DNA of 64,000 nt from Caprella mutica (taxonomy: Eukaryota; Arthropoda; Malacostraca; Amphipoda; Caprellidae): positions 44,773-108,772 of the forward strand of contig CANNZV010002589.1 in NCBI GenBank assembly GCA_947561585.1, read 5' to 3'. Of this stretch, positions 35,206 through 48,396 are shown piece by piece; position 1 is the first letter of the stretch; each line of letters opens with the position of its first letter. The translations under genes and the position numbers were made by a program. Below the pieces are notes generated by a model. That model was not told the DNA's origin. It saw nothing but the letters and a program-made list of their open reading frames with translations, and made no database searches.

Positions 35206-35234
35206 TGTACCTCACTTTCAAAACCCCCTATAAT
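35206..35234 (+). promoter_or_regulatory. Likely promoter for the miaB cluster
   Basis: TATAAT at 35229-35234 is a perfect -10 element. The hexamer 17 bp upstream (TGTACC) is a poor -35. The start would be near 35241, about 40-55 bases before the two possible miaB start codons. Confidence 0.5.
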
Positions 35235-35296
35235 GCCCTCTCAGATTCAATCCAGCACCACCTTCTTTATTTATCCGACTGATGCGGCACCTTCAC

Positions 35297-36634
35297 ATGA
35301 GCAAAAAGACCACCAAAAAATTGTACGTTAAAACGCATGGCTGCCAGATGAATGAATACGATTCGTCTCGCATGCAGGACTTGCTCAATGAGAGTCATGA
35401 TCTTGAAGTGACTGACAACCCAGAAGAAGCGGACGTACTGTTGCTTAACACCTGCTCGATTCGTGAAAAAGCACAAGAAAAAGTCTTTCATCAACTAGGC
35501 CGTTGGCGCAAATTGAAAGAAGACAACCCTGACTTAATCATCGGCGTCGGTGGCTGTGTAGCCAGCCAAGAAGGCAAAGCCATTCATGAACGTGCCAACT
35601 TTGTCGACGTCGTGTTCGGCCCACAAACACTGCATCGCTTACCCGAAATGATTGATGCAAGCGTCACCCAAGAAGGCGTTGTGGTTGACACAAGTTTCCC
35701 TGAAATTGAAAAGTTCGATCGTTTACCTGAGCCTTCCGTAGATGGACCCAGCGCGTTTGTCTCGATCATGGAAGGTTGCAGCAAATATTGCACATTCTGC
35801 GTTGTGCCGTACACACGAGGCGAAGAGGTCAGCCGTCCGTTTGAAGACGTCATCACAGAAGTGGCCCAATTAGCAGACAAAGGCGTCAAAGAAGTTAATT
35901 TACTTGGCCAGAATGTCAACGCATATCGAGGACTCAACCACTTAGGCGAGGTCATCGATTTTGCAGAGCTCATCAGCTACATCGCCGACATCTCGGCCAT
36001 TGAGCGCATTCGCTACACCACCTCACATCCTGTCGAATTTTCACAATCATTAATCGACATTTACGCGGACACACCCAAATTGGTCGATCACTTACACCTG
36101 CCAGTACAAAGCGGCTCTGATCGCATCTTGTCGCTCATGAAACGCGGACACACACACGCAGAGTATCGCGAAAAAATTGCGCAACTGCGACATCACCGCC
36201 CAAACATCAGTTTGTCATCCGACTTCATCATCGGCTTCCCAGGCGAAACCGACGACGACTTCAACGACACCATGCAGCTGATTAAAGACATTCGTTTCGA
36301 TCACAGCTTCAGCTTTATCTACAGCGCTCGACCCGGCACGCCTGCGTCTGAGTACGACGACGACATTGCGGACAACATCAAAAAGCACCGCTTGAGCATT
36401 CTACAAGACCAAATTCGTCAACAAGCCACCCAAATCAGTCAAAACATGGTGGGCACCGAACAACGCCTACTGGTGACGGGCGTCTCGAAAAAAAGCTTCG
36501 GTGAACTCAGCGGACGCACCGAAAACAATCGCGTCGTAAACTTCCCAAGCCTTGATCACAAGTACATTGGCGAATTTGCCGATGTGCGCATCACCGAGGC
36601 GTTCTCGAACTCTCTTCGAGCCGAGATGATCTAA
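35297..36634 (+). CDS. miaB: tRNA-2-methylthio-N6-dimethylallyladenosine synthase
   Basis: Radical-SAM methylthiotransferase modifying A37 of tRNAs reading U-starting codons. The N-terminal UPF0004 domain has three cluster cysteines: [22 protein letters not shown] and GGCVASQEG. The radical-SAM triad is [17 protein letters not shown], and the C-terminal TRAM domain (about 375-445) ends LRAEMI. An ATG five codons upstream (35282) is possible, but [15 protein letters not shown] at 35297 resembles homologues. It heads the rightward cluster that continues with ybeZ, ybeY, corC and lnt. Confidence 0.96.
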   Translation: MSKKTTKKLYVKTHGCQMNEYDSSRMQDLLNESHDLEVTDNPEEADVLLLNTCSIREKAQEKVFHQLGRWRKLKEDNPDLIIGVGGCVASQEGKAIHERANFVDVVFGPQTLHRLPEMIDASVTQEGVVVDTSFPEIEKFDRLPEPSVDGPSAFVSIMEGCSKYCTFCVVPYTRGEEVSRPFEDVITEVAQLADKGVKEVNLLGQNVNAYRGLNHLGEVIDFAELISYIADISAIERIRYTTSHPVEFSQSLIDIYADTPKLVDHLHLPVQSGSDRILSLMKRGHTHAEYREKIAQLRHHRPNISLSSDFIIGFPGETDDDFNDTMQLIKDIRFDHSFSFIYSARPGTPASEYDDDIADNIKKHRLSILQDQIRQQATQISQNMVGTEQRLLVTGVSKKSFGELSGRTENNRVVNFPSLDHKYIGEFADVRITEAFSNSLRAEMI

Positions 36635-36660
36635 ACCGCGCCATCATGAGTGACTCACCT

Positions 36661-36687
36661 AGCTACGCCATCCTTGGTGACGTAGCT
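36661..36687 (+). terminator. Hairpin between miaB and ybeZ
   Basis: AGCTACG, 13-base loop, CGTAGCT, 26 bases after the miaB stop, without a T run. It may be a weak or Rho-type end; ybeZ starts 88 bases later. Confidence 0.35.
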
Positions 36688-36774
36688 TAAACCGCTCATT
36701 TAAATGTTTCCATCTCACCAACTTTCAGTATATGCTTAGACATATTCGACCAGTAAAAGGTATAAACCACCATT

Positions 36775-37782
36775 GTGGACAGCATCAGTAGCCAGCTCGT
36801 TCTAGAGCCTGACAACCCTCAACATCTTGCCGCATTATCAGGGCAGTTTAATGAACATCTTTCTCTCATTGCAAAGCAACTGAATGTTGGCATCACCAAT
36901 CGCGGCAATGTGTTTCAAATCAGCGGTAAAACGCAGTACATACAGCACGCCAAATCAATTTTATTTGCACTGTATCAAGACATTGCGAACGGGCTGACGC
37001 TCGACGCACATGGCATACACCAATACGTACATGACGCAATGACCGAACTCAGCTCTGACACGCAACACGAACCCAGCACATCAGAGAGCTCGTCGTCATC
37101 GACCAGCATCCTGACGCACAAGCTATCCATCACCCCACGCAAAGGCAACCAACAGCATTACGTCGACTGCGTTCGCAGCCATACCGTCAACTTTGGCATC
37201 GGACCTGCGGGCACAGGCAAAACCTACCTTGCCGTGGCTTGTGCAGTAGAAGCGCTTAAAAACAAACAGATTGATCGAATACTGCTCGTGAGACCTGCCG
37301 TTGAAGCTGGTGAAAAACTTGGCTTTCTTCCCGGTGATTTAACACAGAAAATCGATCCCTATTTACGTCCTTTATACGATGCCTTGTATGAAATGATTGG
37401 TACGGAAACGGTCGGAAAAATGATTGAACGAAACATCATTGAAGTCGCGCCGCTGGCCTTTATGAGAGGGCGTACTTTAAACAACGCCTTTATCATTTTG
37501 GATGAAAGCCAAAACACCACCTCATCTCAGATGAAAATGTTTCTTACCCGCATCGGCTACGGCTCCACCGTTGTGATCACAGGCGACCTCACTCAAACCG
37601 ATTTGCCATCGCAGAAAATGTCCGGATTAAACCATGCCTTGCGTGTGCTAAACGACATCGACGGCATCAGCTTTACTCATTTCGTCGCACGTGACGTGGT
37701 TCGACATCCACTGGTTCAAGAAATTGTGCAAGCGTATGAGCTCGAAGCATCACATACCCCGTCGAGTCAACGCAATGTCTAG
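36775..37782 (+). CDS. ybeZ: PhoH-like ATPase YbeZ
   Basis: A 335-aa P-loop NTPase working with YbeY in RNA/ribosome metabolism. An N-terminal domain (residues 1-100) precedes a Ser-rich linker (SESSSSSTS) and the PhoH domain. Walker A is GIGPAGTGKTYLAV and Walker B is AFIILDESQNTT; VITGDLTQTDLP is the typical third motif. The start codon is GTG at 36775. Its end overlaps the proposed ybeY start by 8 bases, so translation is probably coupled. Confidence 0.93.
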   Translation: MDSISSQLVLEPDNPQHLAALSGQFNEHLSLIAKQLNVGITNRGNVFQISGKTQYIQHAKSILFALYQDIANGLTLDAHGIHQYVHDAMTELSSDTQHEPSTSESSSSSTSILTHKLSITPRKGNQQHYVDCVRSHTVNFGIGPAGTGKTYLAVACAVEALKNKQIDRILLVRPAVEAGEKLGFLPGDLTQKIDPYLRPLYDALYEMIGTETVGKMIERNIIEVAPLAFMRGRTLNNAFIILDESQNTTSSQMKMFLTRIGYGSTVVITGDLTQTDLPSQKMSGLNHALRVLNDIDGISFTHFVARDVVRHPLVQEIVQAYELEASHTPSSQRNV

Positions 37783-38239
37783 CACACACATCGACGTTGA
37801 CAATGCATGCAATGCATCGCACGTGCCAAGTAATGAGCAAATAACGGCATGGGCTCTCGCCGCACTGGTGAACGACACAGCGGTTGAAATCAACATTCGC
37901 ATCGTTGATTCAAGTGAGATGCGTCAGCTCAATGCCGACTTTAGACAGCAAGACAAGACCACCAATGTACTCTCTTTCCCTGCGGAATTACCCGAACACA
38001 TTGAACTCGATCTGGCGCTGCTTGGGGACATTGCCATATGTGCAGACGTCATACAGCACGAAGCCACAGAGCAACATAAAGACATTGACGCTCACTGGGC
38101 GCACATGGTGGTTCATGGTTGCCTGCATTTACAAGGCTACGACCACATTGACGAACACGATGCCAATGACATGGAAGCATTAGAAACACGTATTTTAACG
38201 TCATTGAATTTTGAACCACCGTACAACGAACTCACATAA
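37775..38239 (+). CDS. ybeY: Endoribonuclease YbeY
   Basis: Zinc metalloprotein for 16S rRNA 3'-end maturation and ribosome quality control. The start at 37775 (MSSTHIDVDN), overlapping the ybeZ end, gives 154 aa. The longer frame starting inside ybeZ is a shadow. The metal site H-x3-H-x5-H appears as HGCLHLQGYDH. RQQDKTTNVLSFP is the second family motif, and the conserved Arg lies in IRIVDSSEMRQLN. It is followed by corC. Confidence 0.94.
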   Translation: MSSTHIDVDNACNASHVPSNEQITAWALAALVNDTAVEINIRIVDSSEMRQLNADFRQQDKTTNVLSFPAELPEHIELDLALLGDIAICADVIQHEATEQHKDIDAHWAHMVVHGCLHLQGYDHIDEHDANDMEALETRILTSLNFEPPYNELT

Positions 38240-38270
38240 GTTACTTGATAACAAAGGCCCTAAAAGGAAC

Positions 38271-39125
38271 ATGCGCAAACAACAACATTCTCTCTGGGAG
38301 CGAACGCTCGCAAAGCTAGGATTAAAACCGTTAGAAGACCCTCGAGACGCAGTACTCAGCACGCTCAGAGAGGCCTGTGAAGACGATCAGATTCTCAATC
38401 GACATGCCTTGCCCATCATCGAGGGCACGATCAAATGCGCTGACATGCAAGTGCATGACACCATGATTGCGCGATCACAAATCAAGTCCATCAACACAGG
38501 TCACAGCCGACAAGAAATTTTAAACATTGTCATTGGCTCAGGACACTCACGCTTTCCTATTTTTGATGATGACAACAAAGAAGTCCTTGGCATTTTACTC
38601 GCGAAAGACTTGATCAATTTGCTGTTAGACAACCATCAAGACGTGCCTAAGTTTTTGAATGCCGCGCACAACAACATTTTAAGCATGATGCGCCCAATCA
38701 CAAAAGTCTCTGAGAACAAACATTTATTGATCTTACTGAATGAGTTTCGAGAACAGCGCAGCCACATGGCCATTGCATACGATCAATATGGTGGCATTGC
38801 CGGATTGATCACCATCGAAGACGTGCTCGAAGAAATCGTAGGCGACATTGAAGACGAACACGACGTGGTCACCGACGACCACATTGTGAAAATTGACGAC
38901 GCCAATTTCAACATCAAAGCACTCACCACCATTGAAGAATTCAATGAGTATTTCGATGCCTCGTTAAGCGATCAAGAATGCGGAACCATTGGTGGTTTAG
39001 TACTGCAACAGTGCACCAGCATTCCAACCCGTGGCGACGTCATCGACATTGACACCTTCCAGTTTCAAGTGATGCAAGCCGATCGCAAACGCATTCATTT
39101 ATTCAGACTCTCCCACACATCATGA
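38271..39125 (+). CDS. corC: CBS-domain protein CorC/YbeX
   Basis: A 284-aa cytosolic protein linked to magnesium/cobalt efflux and, in recent work, to ribosome metabolism. AAAAGGAAC sits before the ATG at 38271. Two CBS domains (about 60-190: MIARSQIKSIN and ISMMRPITKVSENKHL with YDQYGGIAGLITIEDVLEEIVGDIEDEHD) are followed by a CorC_HlyC domain (about 205-280). There are no membrane helices, unlike the DUF21-containing paralogues. The stop overlaps the lnt start (ATGA), so translation is coupled. Confidence 0.93.
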   Translation: MRKQQHSLWERTLAKLGLKPLEDPRDAVLSTLREACEDDQILNRHALPIIEGTIKCADMQVHDTMIARSQIKSINTGHSRQEILNIVIGSGHSRFPIFDDDNKEVLGILLAKDLINLLLDNHQDVPKFLNAAHNNILSMMRPITKVSENKHLLILLNEFREQRSHMAIAYDQYGGIAGLITIEDVLEEIVGDIEDEHDVVTDDHIVKIDDANFNIKALTTIEEFNEYFDASLSDQECGTIGGLVLQQCTSIPTRGDVIDIDTFQFQVMQADRKRIHLFRLSHTS

Positions 39126-40684
39126 CGCGACGGCTCAACAACAAACAATGGATGTACTCACTGCTGTTTGTGCTCGCAGGCGCGCTCATCAGCCTGTCGT
39201 TGGCGCCTTACAACATCTGGCCTGCCGCCATCATCGCAATTTCCCTGCTGCTGTCGGGCATACACAAAACACAAAGCAAACGCATGTATTGGTATGTGGC
39301 CTGCTTTGGTTTTGGGCAGTTCGCATCAGGCATGTATTGGATCTACATCAGCATCCACGAACAAAGCAATACACCCGCCTTAATTGCCGCTCCCATGACC
39401 CTTGCCTGGTGCATTTTTTTAAGCGGCTTTACGATATTATTTGCGTATCTTTACAATAAATTTAGAACGCCTACCGCAGATCAACGCATGCATGTTTCCG
39501 ATGTATTCTTAGCTCCCGCCGTATGGGTGCTTGTGGACGCATTACGCGGCGTCATTTTGACCGGACTACCCTGGTTGTACGTTGGACACGCTCACATCGA
39601 TACGGCGCTGTCGGGTTGGGTGCCCATCATCGGCGTTCACTTCAACACTTTCATCATTGTGCTCAGCGCCAGCAGCATCGCATACGCCCTGCAATCACAC
39701 ATTCGCTTAGCCTCTCTGTCCGTCGCGAGTCTCGCCATCATGATTGGCGTCGTCAGCGGATTTGGACAACACCTCAAACACACCGAATGGACCAGCCTAT
39801 CCCCTGACAAACAGACCTCTCTGACTTTAATACAAGCGAACATTCCGCAAGAAGAAAAGTGGCTACCCCACAAACGAGACAGCATACTCCAACGCTATGA
39901 CACGCTACTCACAAACAGCGTTCGCGACAACACCGAACAGGATCATGCAGAGCAGCATCTCTACATCTTTCCAGAAACCGCACTGCCCGATTACGCCTTC
40001 AAGTTAGAAGCGTACTTCGACGCACAAGCCGAAAAATTAAGCGCGTCAAACAGCTCATTGTTCACAGGTGTTGTTGAGTACGACGTGCAATCTCAGCAAA
40101 TTTTCAACGCCATCTTTGCCATTGGCGACGCAACGCAGACGTATCAAAAGCAACACTTAGTGCCCTTTGGCGAATACATCCCGTTTCAATGGCTACGTAA
40201 CTTAAGCGACTTTTTTAACTTACCCATGTCTAATTTTTCATCGGGCTCGCCCAATCAAGCGCCTTTACGTCACGCTGGATTTACGTTTGCACCACTGGTC
40301 TGCTTTGAAGCGGTCTTTGCCAATCAAGTACGGCTTGCTGCTCGAGATGCAGATGCGTTACTAACCATCAGCAACCTAACGTGGTTTGGGCGCTCATCCG
40401 CCTCCGCTCAATTAATGCAAATCGCTCAGTTCAGAGCGCTTGAAAATGGCCGCTACCTCATTCACGCCACCAACAATGGCATGACCGGCATCGTCAACCA
40501 CAAAGGCCAAGTGATCAAACAACTGCCACAATTCACGTCTGGCACCCTTCGCGCCCAAATACCCGGGTACACCGGCAGCACACCTTACAACCGCTGGGGC
40601 GATGCACCCATCCTTATATTCTGCTTAAGCCTTTTGCTTCTGTGCGGATTACGGACATGGACTCGTACGAAGAAAACCATCTAA
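39122..40684 (+). CDS. lnt: Apolipoprotein N-acyltransferase
   Basis: Inner-membrane enzyme adding the third acyl chain to lipoproteins. It is 520 aa. Six or so N-terminal helices (residues 10-215) are followed by a periplasmic nitrilase domain and a last helix near 495-515. The Glu-Lys-Cys triad is visible in FPETALP, KQHLVPFGEY and VCFEAVFANQ. It overlaps corC by 4 bases. The lipobox proteins of this window (3960-5786, 20537-21013, lptE) are possible substrates. Confidence 0.94.
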   Translation: MTRRLNNKQWMYSLLFVLAGALISLSLAPYNIWPAAIIAISLLLSGIHKTQSKRMYWYVACFGFGQFASGMYWIYISIHEQSNTPALIAAPMTLAWCIFLSGFTILFAYLYNKFRTPTADQRMHVSDVFLAPAVWVLVDALRGVILTGLPWLYVGHAHIDTALSGWVPIIGVHFNTFIIVLSASSIAYALQSHIRLASLSVASLAIMIGVVSGFGQHLKHTEWTSLSPDKQTSLTLIQANIPQEEKWLPHKRDSILQRYDTLLTNSVRDNTEQDHAEQHLYIFPETALPDYAFKLEAYFDAQAEKLSASNSSLFTGVVEYDVQSQQIFNAIFAIGDATQTYQKQHLVPFGEYIPFQWLRNLSDFFNLPMSNFSSGSPNQAPLRHAGFTFAPLVCFEAVFANQVRLAARDADALLTISNLTWFGRSSASAQLMQIAQFRALENGRYLIHATNNGMTGIVNHKGQVIKQLPQFTSGTLRAQIPGYTGSTPYNRWGDAPILIFCLSLLLLCGLRTWTRTKKTI

Positions 40685-40798
40685 CCCCATTTGATTGAGC
40701 GACACTTAGCATTAGGTAAATGATTGCAAAAGCGATAAAATAATCGCCATCACACAACATCCGTTGCACACCCGCAACCTTCACCGAAACATGATTAG

Positions 40799-43256
<2,458 letters not shown>

Positions 43257-43258
43257 CT

Positions 43259-43745
43259 ATGAAAACACAGCTGCTGACGTTCACTCTCGGCCTGGGTTGT
43301 CGCCTTATGTTCAGGCTGCGGCTTCCAGCTTCGAGGCCAAGACAATACGCAACAACGCATTCGCAGCGTTTCAGTTGCATACGCACGCCAATATCGACAT
43401 TGCCACCCAACAAGCCATCCGCTCACAACTCAGCGCACACAATGTACGCATCGTACCGATGCACCGCATGCACTGACAATAGACAAAATAACGGCATCCA
43501 AACGACTTGCAGCCAGCTCACGCACGTCATTTAATGACCGCTTTTTACTTCGCCAAACCGTGCATGCCACCCTGACTCATGGCGACAACACATGGCCTTT
43601 AAGCGCATACACTGAGCGCGTCTATGACGACGACCGAAACACACCCAGTGCCAAGTCATTGGAGATGGACAGCATCAATGCAGAGCTGATTGCGCATGTC
43701 ATCGATGAATTGGCCTCTCAAGTACGTAATTTCAAGGCGCCATAG
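43259..43745 (+). pseudogene. lptE: LPS-assembly lipoprotein LptE, three frame breaks
   Basis: Outer-membrane lipoprotein that plugs LptD and delivers LPS to the surface. The start MKTQLLTFTLG is followed, after removal of one G in GGG near 43295, by VVALCSGCGFQLRGQD. This is the canonical signal peptide, lipobox SGC and CGFQLRG of LptE. Further shifts lie near 43385 (extra C) and 43468 (one missing base), after which LTIDKITASKRLAASSRTSFNDRFLL to NAELIAHVIDELASQV completes the protein (about 162 aa). The standard neighbour order leuS-lptE-holA supports the call. The gene is essential, so errors are likely. Confidence 0.88.
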
Positions 43746-43752
43746 GTCATTC

Positions 43753-44756
43753 ATGCAAGTTCGCAGTGAGCAATTATCACAACACGTCCCAACAAGGTTT
43801 AAAACCTTGTTATGTGGTCAGTGGTGACGAGCCCTTTCTACACCAGCGTGCGTGCTCACTGATTCGTCACACCGCGAGACAGCTGCAATTCGACGAACGC
43901 ATCGTACTGCATGTCGAAGGCAACTTTGACTGGAGTCAGTTGCGCAATGAGGTGAATAGCTTGTCTCTGTTTGCTGCAAAAAAAAATCATTGAATTACGC
44001 TGCCATAAACCCAGCTTTGACAAAAAAAGCAGTGCCGAGCTTGTGTCAACGCTGGACGCCTTGTCCAATCAAGACGACATTGTGTTGCTGATCAGCATGC
44101 CAAAACTGAGCGCGGCAAACAAACGCAGCGCATGGTTTAAACGCATCGACAGCATGGGCGTCAGCGTTCAAATATGGCCGTTATCAACGCGAGACGTCAT
44201 CCCCTATTTGACGCGTTACGCCAAAGAAAAGCAGCTAAACATCAGTGCAGATGCGCTTGCCTACATTCATGATAAGAATCAAGGCAACTTGTTTTCAGCC
44301 TGCCAAGAATTGGATAAGTTAGAGCTTCAATTTTCAACGGACTCAACCATCACGCATGCCGACTTAGCCGAATCGCTGACCCAAAACAGCCAGTACAGCG
44401 TATTCGAGCTCAGCCAATCACTTCTGCGCAGAGACCTTAAAACCGCCAACCGACAACTCTATGCACTGAAAGAAGATGGCGAAGAGCCCAGCCTCATCTT
44501 ATGGGCGCTACTGCGTGATTTACGTTTGCTCTCTAACTGCTTATCACAACAAAACGCGGGGCAATCCGTCCAAGCCTTGTTGAAAAAACAGTACCTTCCC
44601 GAACCACAAAAAGCCGCGTTAATGAGCGCCCTCGCTCACACTCGTCCGGCTCACATCAAACAACGATTCAAAGCCTGCTTGGACATTGAGCAATCGATTA
44701 AAGGCCTGTCCACGCGTGACACTTGGCAACTGCTCGAACGGTATTTGATGATTTAA
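43753..44756 (+). pseudogene. holA: DNA polymerase III delta subunit, two frame breaks
   Basis: Clamp-loader wrench subunit opening the beta clamp. ATG 43753 starts MQVRSEQLSQH. One extra C near 43787 shifts the frame to QGLKPCYVVSGDEPFLHQRA, the family N-terminus. Near 43977 a run of nine A adds one more base, after which IIELRCHKPSFDKKSSAELV continues to WQLLERYLMI. Total about 333 aa. The protein contains NVSGDEP-like ATPase-fold and DALAYIHDKNQGNLFSACQELDKLEL helix regions normal for HolA. Both breaks are homopolymer insertions. It follows lptE by 7 bases. Confidence 0.92.
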
Positions 44757-44813
44757 TCATCGAATTCGCCCCAACCACTTAGGGCACAAACTTGCGCCTT
44801 TGTGTCGTAAACA

Positions 44814-44842
44814 TTGAAAGAATGGCCGTTAAAAGCTACTAT
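44814..44842 (+). promoter_or_regulatory. Sigma-70 promoter for cbrB-like gene
   Basis: TTGAAA, 17-bp spacer, TACTAT. The -35 matches five of six bases and the -10 four. Start near 44849, about 30 bases before the ATG. A hairpin (GGCACAAA / TTTGTGTC near 44783-44806) between holA and this promoter could separate the units. Confidence 0.55.
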
Positions 44843-44879
44843 TAAAGCCTATACCCATCATGTAAGACACAGTGACCTC

Positions 44880-46312
44880 ATGCAAAACATACTGCTCATA
44901 GACAGTAATCCAGAACGCATTGAACAGCTCAAAGAGCAGCTGGATCAAGATTTCAAAGTGCATTCTGCTGATTCAGTATCGAAGGCAGAATCGCTTAAGT
45001 CCACTAAATCATTCCATATAACGGTTTGTGAGCACTCACTTTTAGACAACTCCATTGCCCTGCTTAACCGCTTTGACAACCTGGCACCGGTCATCATCAC
45101 CGACCAAAAACCAACCGTCGAGAAGGCAGTCCAAACCATCAAATCCGGTGCATACACGTATTTACCCAACACTGAAACACAAGACCTCAAAGCGCTGTTA
45201 AAAAGCCATTCATGACGTGTCTAAGCACATTGCACCGAAGCGTACAAAAACACACGGCATGATTGGCCAATGCGATGCCATGCGTGAGGTTCACCATTAC
45301 ATCTCCAAAACCGCCCCAACGGACTGCAATGTGTTGGTGCTGGGTGAAACGGGGACGGGTAAAGAGCTCGCCGCAAAAGCGATTCATGACAACAGCAACC
45401 GTAATGAACAACCCCTAATCAGCGTCAACTGTGCCGCGATCCCTCACACACTGATTGAGTCCGAATTATTTGGCTATGAAAAAGGCGCGTTTACAGGCGC
45501 AAACACCACCCGACAAGGTCTGATCGAAGCCGCAAACAACGGCACCTTATTCCTTGACGAAATTGGTGAATTGCCATTAGAAGCACAAGCAAGACTGCTT
45601 CGATTCATTCAAGAAGGCGAAATCCGACGCATTGGTTCGACCTTACCGAGAAAGGTCAACGTTCGACTGATTTCAGCCACTCACCGTGATTTAAAGGCCT
45701 TATCAGCAGACAACAAATTTCGTGAAGATTTATTCTATCGCATCAATGTCATGCAAATAAACTTACCGGCCTTACGCCACCGTGGTAATGACATCCTGAT
45801 CATCGCAAATGAAATGCTATTAAGAGCATGCAAACGCTTCAAATGCCCACCGAAACAGTTTTCAGACACCGTTACTGAGCGCATGATCCAATACAACTGG
45901 CCGGGCAACATTCGTGAATTGGAAAATGTGATCGAACGCGCGGTTATTTTTATCGGACGTCGGCAACACCCTCATCAACGACGAGTTGATCCCGCTGCAA
46001 ATAAACACAGGCGCCGAGCGCACCGAATCGGTAAGAGCCAGCAACAGTGTCATTCGACCCAGTAAGGCCTCCAACAAGCACGTTTCCACGCCTGTGAGTG
46101 ATTTGGCACGTAAAGCAGCCGATCCCAAAAACCAGCTCACAGAGCAAGCCAAAGGACTCTCGCTCGAAGATTACTTTTTAAGCTTTGTGCTCAAGCACCA
46201 AGACACCATGAGCGAAACCGAATTGGCTAAAAAATTGGGCATTAGCCGAAAATGCTTGTGGGAAAGACGTAATCGCTTAGGCATTGCACGCAATAAAGCC
46301 TTGAAATCGTAA
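44880..46312 (+). pseudogene. cbrB: CbrB-type sigma-54-dependent response regulator, two frame breaks
   Basis: NtrC-family activator. Residues 1-108 form a receiver-like domain, starting MQNILLIDSN. An AAA+ domain follows with Walker A GETGTGKE, the sigma-54 contact GAFTGA ([12 protein letters not shown]) and Walker [12 protein letters not shown]. The C-terminal Fis-type helix-turn-helix is LSLEDYFLSFVLKHQDTMSE then LGISRKCLWERRNRLGI. As I recall it, this end is diagnostic of CbrB, the catabolic regulator of pseudomonads. Two +1 shifts, in A runs at 45200 and T runs near 45950, are homopolymer type. The receiver looks non-phosphorylatable: the usual Asp is Glu51 and the usual Lys is Asn97. 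No cbrA kinase gene is adjacent. A sigma-54 promoter and candidate sRNA follow directly. Confidence 0.78.
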
Positions 46313-46343
46313 CCCAACAGAAAATACACACTTTCTGATTCGA

Positions 46344-46388
46344 AAGGTAACACTTCTCTCTGAGCTAGACGGAAATAAGGTAACACTT
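46344..46388 (+). promoter_or_regulatory. Candidate upstream activator sites for the sigma-54 promoter
   Basis: Two identical 12-mers AAGGTAACACTT at 46344-46355 and 46377-46388, 33 bp apart (three helical turns). They lie 72 and 105 bp upstream of the -24 GG, a normal place for activators of the NtrC family. The GTAACA part recalls the TGTTAC/GTAACA words described for CbrB sites. A third, degenerate copy (ACACTT at 46328) lies 22 bp before the matching part of the first. Binding is inferred. Confidence 0.65.
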
Positions 46389-46457
46389 TTGAGCGCTTTG
46401 CTTCATATTACACGACAAAAAACAGCTAAGCTATTGAATAATAAAGACTTGAAAAAA

Positions 46458-46474
46458 CTGGCACGTGAATTGCA
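46458..46474 (+). promoter_or_regulatory. Consensus sigma-54 promoter
   Basis: CTGGCACG-TGAA-TTGCA. The GG (46460-46461) and GC (46472-46473) dinucleotides are 12 bp apart, as required, and every base of TGGCACG-N4-TTGCW is matched. Transcription should start near 46484, just before a run of AAN triplets. No coding frame follows before the terminator at 46563-46589. Confidence 0.88.
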
Positions 46475-46483
46475 TTATATAAG

Positions 46484-46589
46484 GTAATAAGAATAAAATT
46501 AATAATAAAAATAATAGCTACTTAATAAAAACAATAATATAAACTTTTGACCAAAGATTGAGAAGGGGGAATTTAATTCCCCCTTTTTT
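46484..46589 (+). ncRNA. Candidate CrcZ-like decoy small RNA
   Basis: A stretch of about 106 nt runs from the sigma-54 start to the end of a strong intrinsic terminator, with no reading frame of interest. Three clusters of AAN triplets (AATAAGAATAA at 46486; AATAATAAAAATAATA at 46501; AATAAAAACAATAATA at 46524) fit the AAnAAnAA motif bound by Hfq with Crc. This is how CrcZ, CrcY and CrcX sequester these proteins in pseudomonads. Its place directly after a CbrB-type gene repeats the cbrB-crcZ order. It is much shorter than CrcZ (about 400 nt). The promoter, motifs and terminator are seen; the RNA and its role are inferred. Confidence 0.7.
46563..46589. terminator. Strong terminator of the candidate sRNA
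   Basis: AAGGGGGAA-TTTAA-TTCCCCCTT with a following T run. Nine-base stem with five GC pairs. It also separates this unit from the convergent lpdA. Confidence 0.92.
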
Positions 46590-46770
46590 ATTGCCTGCTG
46601 TTTTCATCATCTATGATCCACTTTTCACCCAGTCACCATTTAACAAGCCAAAGGCAGGTGACGCATAGCCTAACGAACCATAAGCCCGCTATCGACTGAG
46701 ATCACAAACAATGCACAAAGAACTGTGCCCAAGGCATCCCTGCCTGAGGACACACAACCAATGCGGTGTT

Positions 46771-48268
<1,498 letters not shown>

Positions 48269-48311
48269 TCAACTGTTTTCTGTATTCCGCCTCATTGTCG
48301 TACTAACAACA

Positions 48312-48333
48312 CAAAAGGATGCCTGGGCATCCT
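48312..48333 (-). terminator. Terminator-like hairpin between sucB and lpdA
   Basis: AGGATGCC-TG-GGCATCCT; read leftward it is followed by TTTTGT. The stem is strong but the T run is short. It may reduce lpdA expression relative to sucAB, which would fit sharing of lpdA with other dehydrogenase complexes. Confidence 0.45.
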
Positions 48334-48396
48334 CTTATTGAGACATTCATGATAACAAAGGCTCATCGTTTAACAACGACGCGCCTTTCAACACTC

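Noticed and set aside
46484..46550. AT-rich simple repeat or CRISPR-like array
   Set aside because: There are no repeat-spacer units. The AAN periodicity is explained better by an RNA with protein-binding triplets between a promoter and a terminator.
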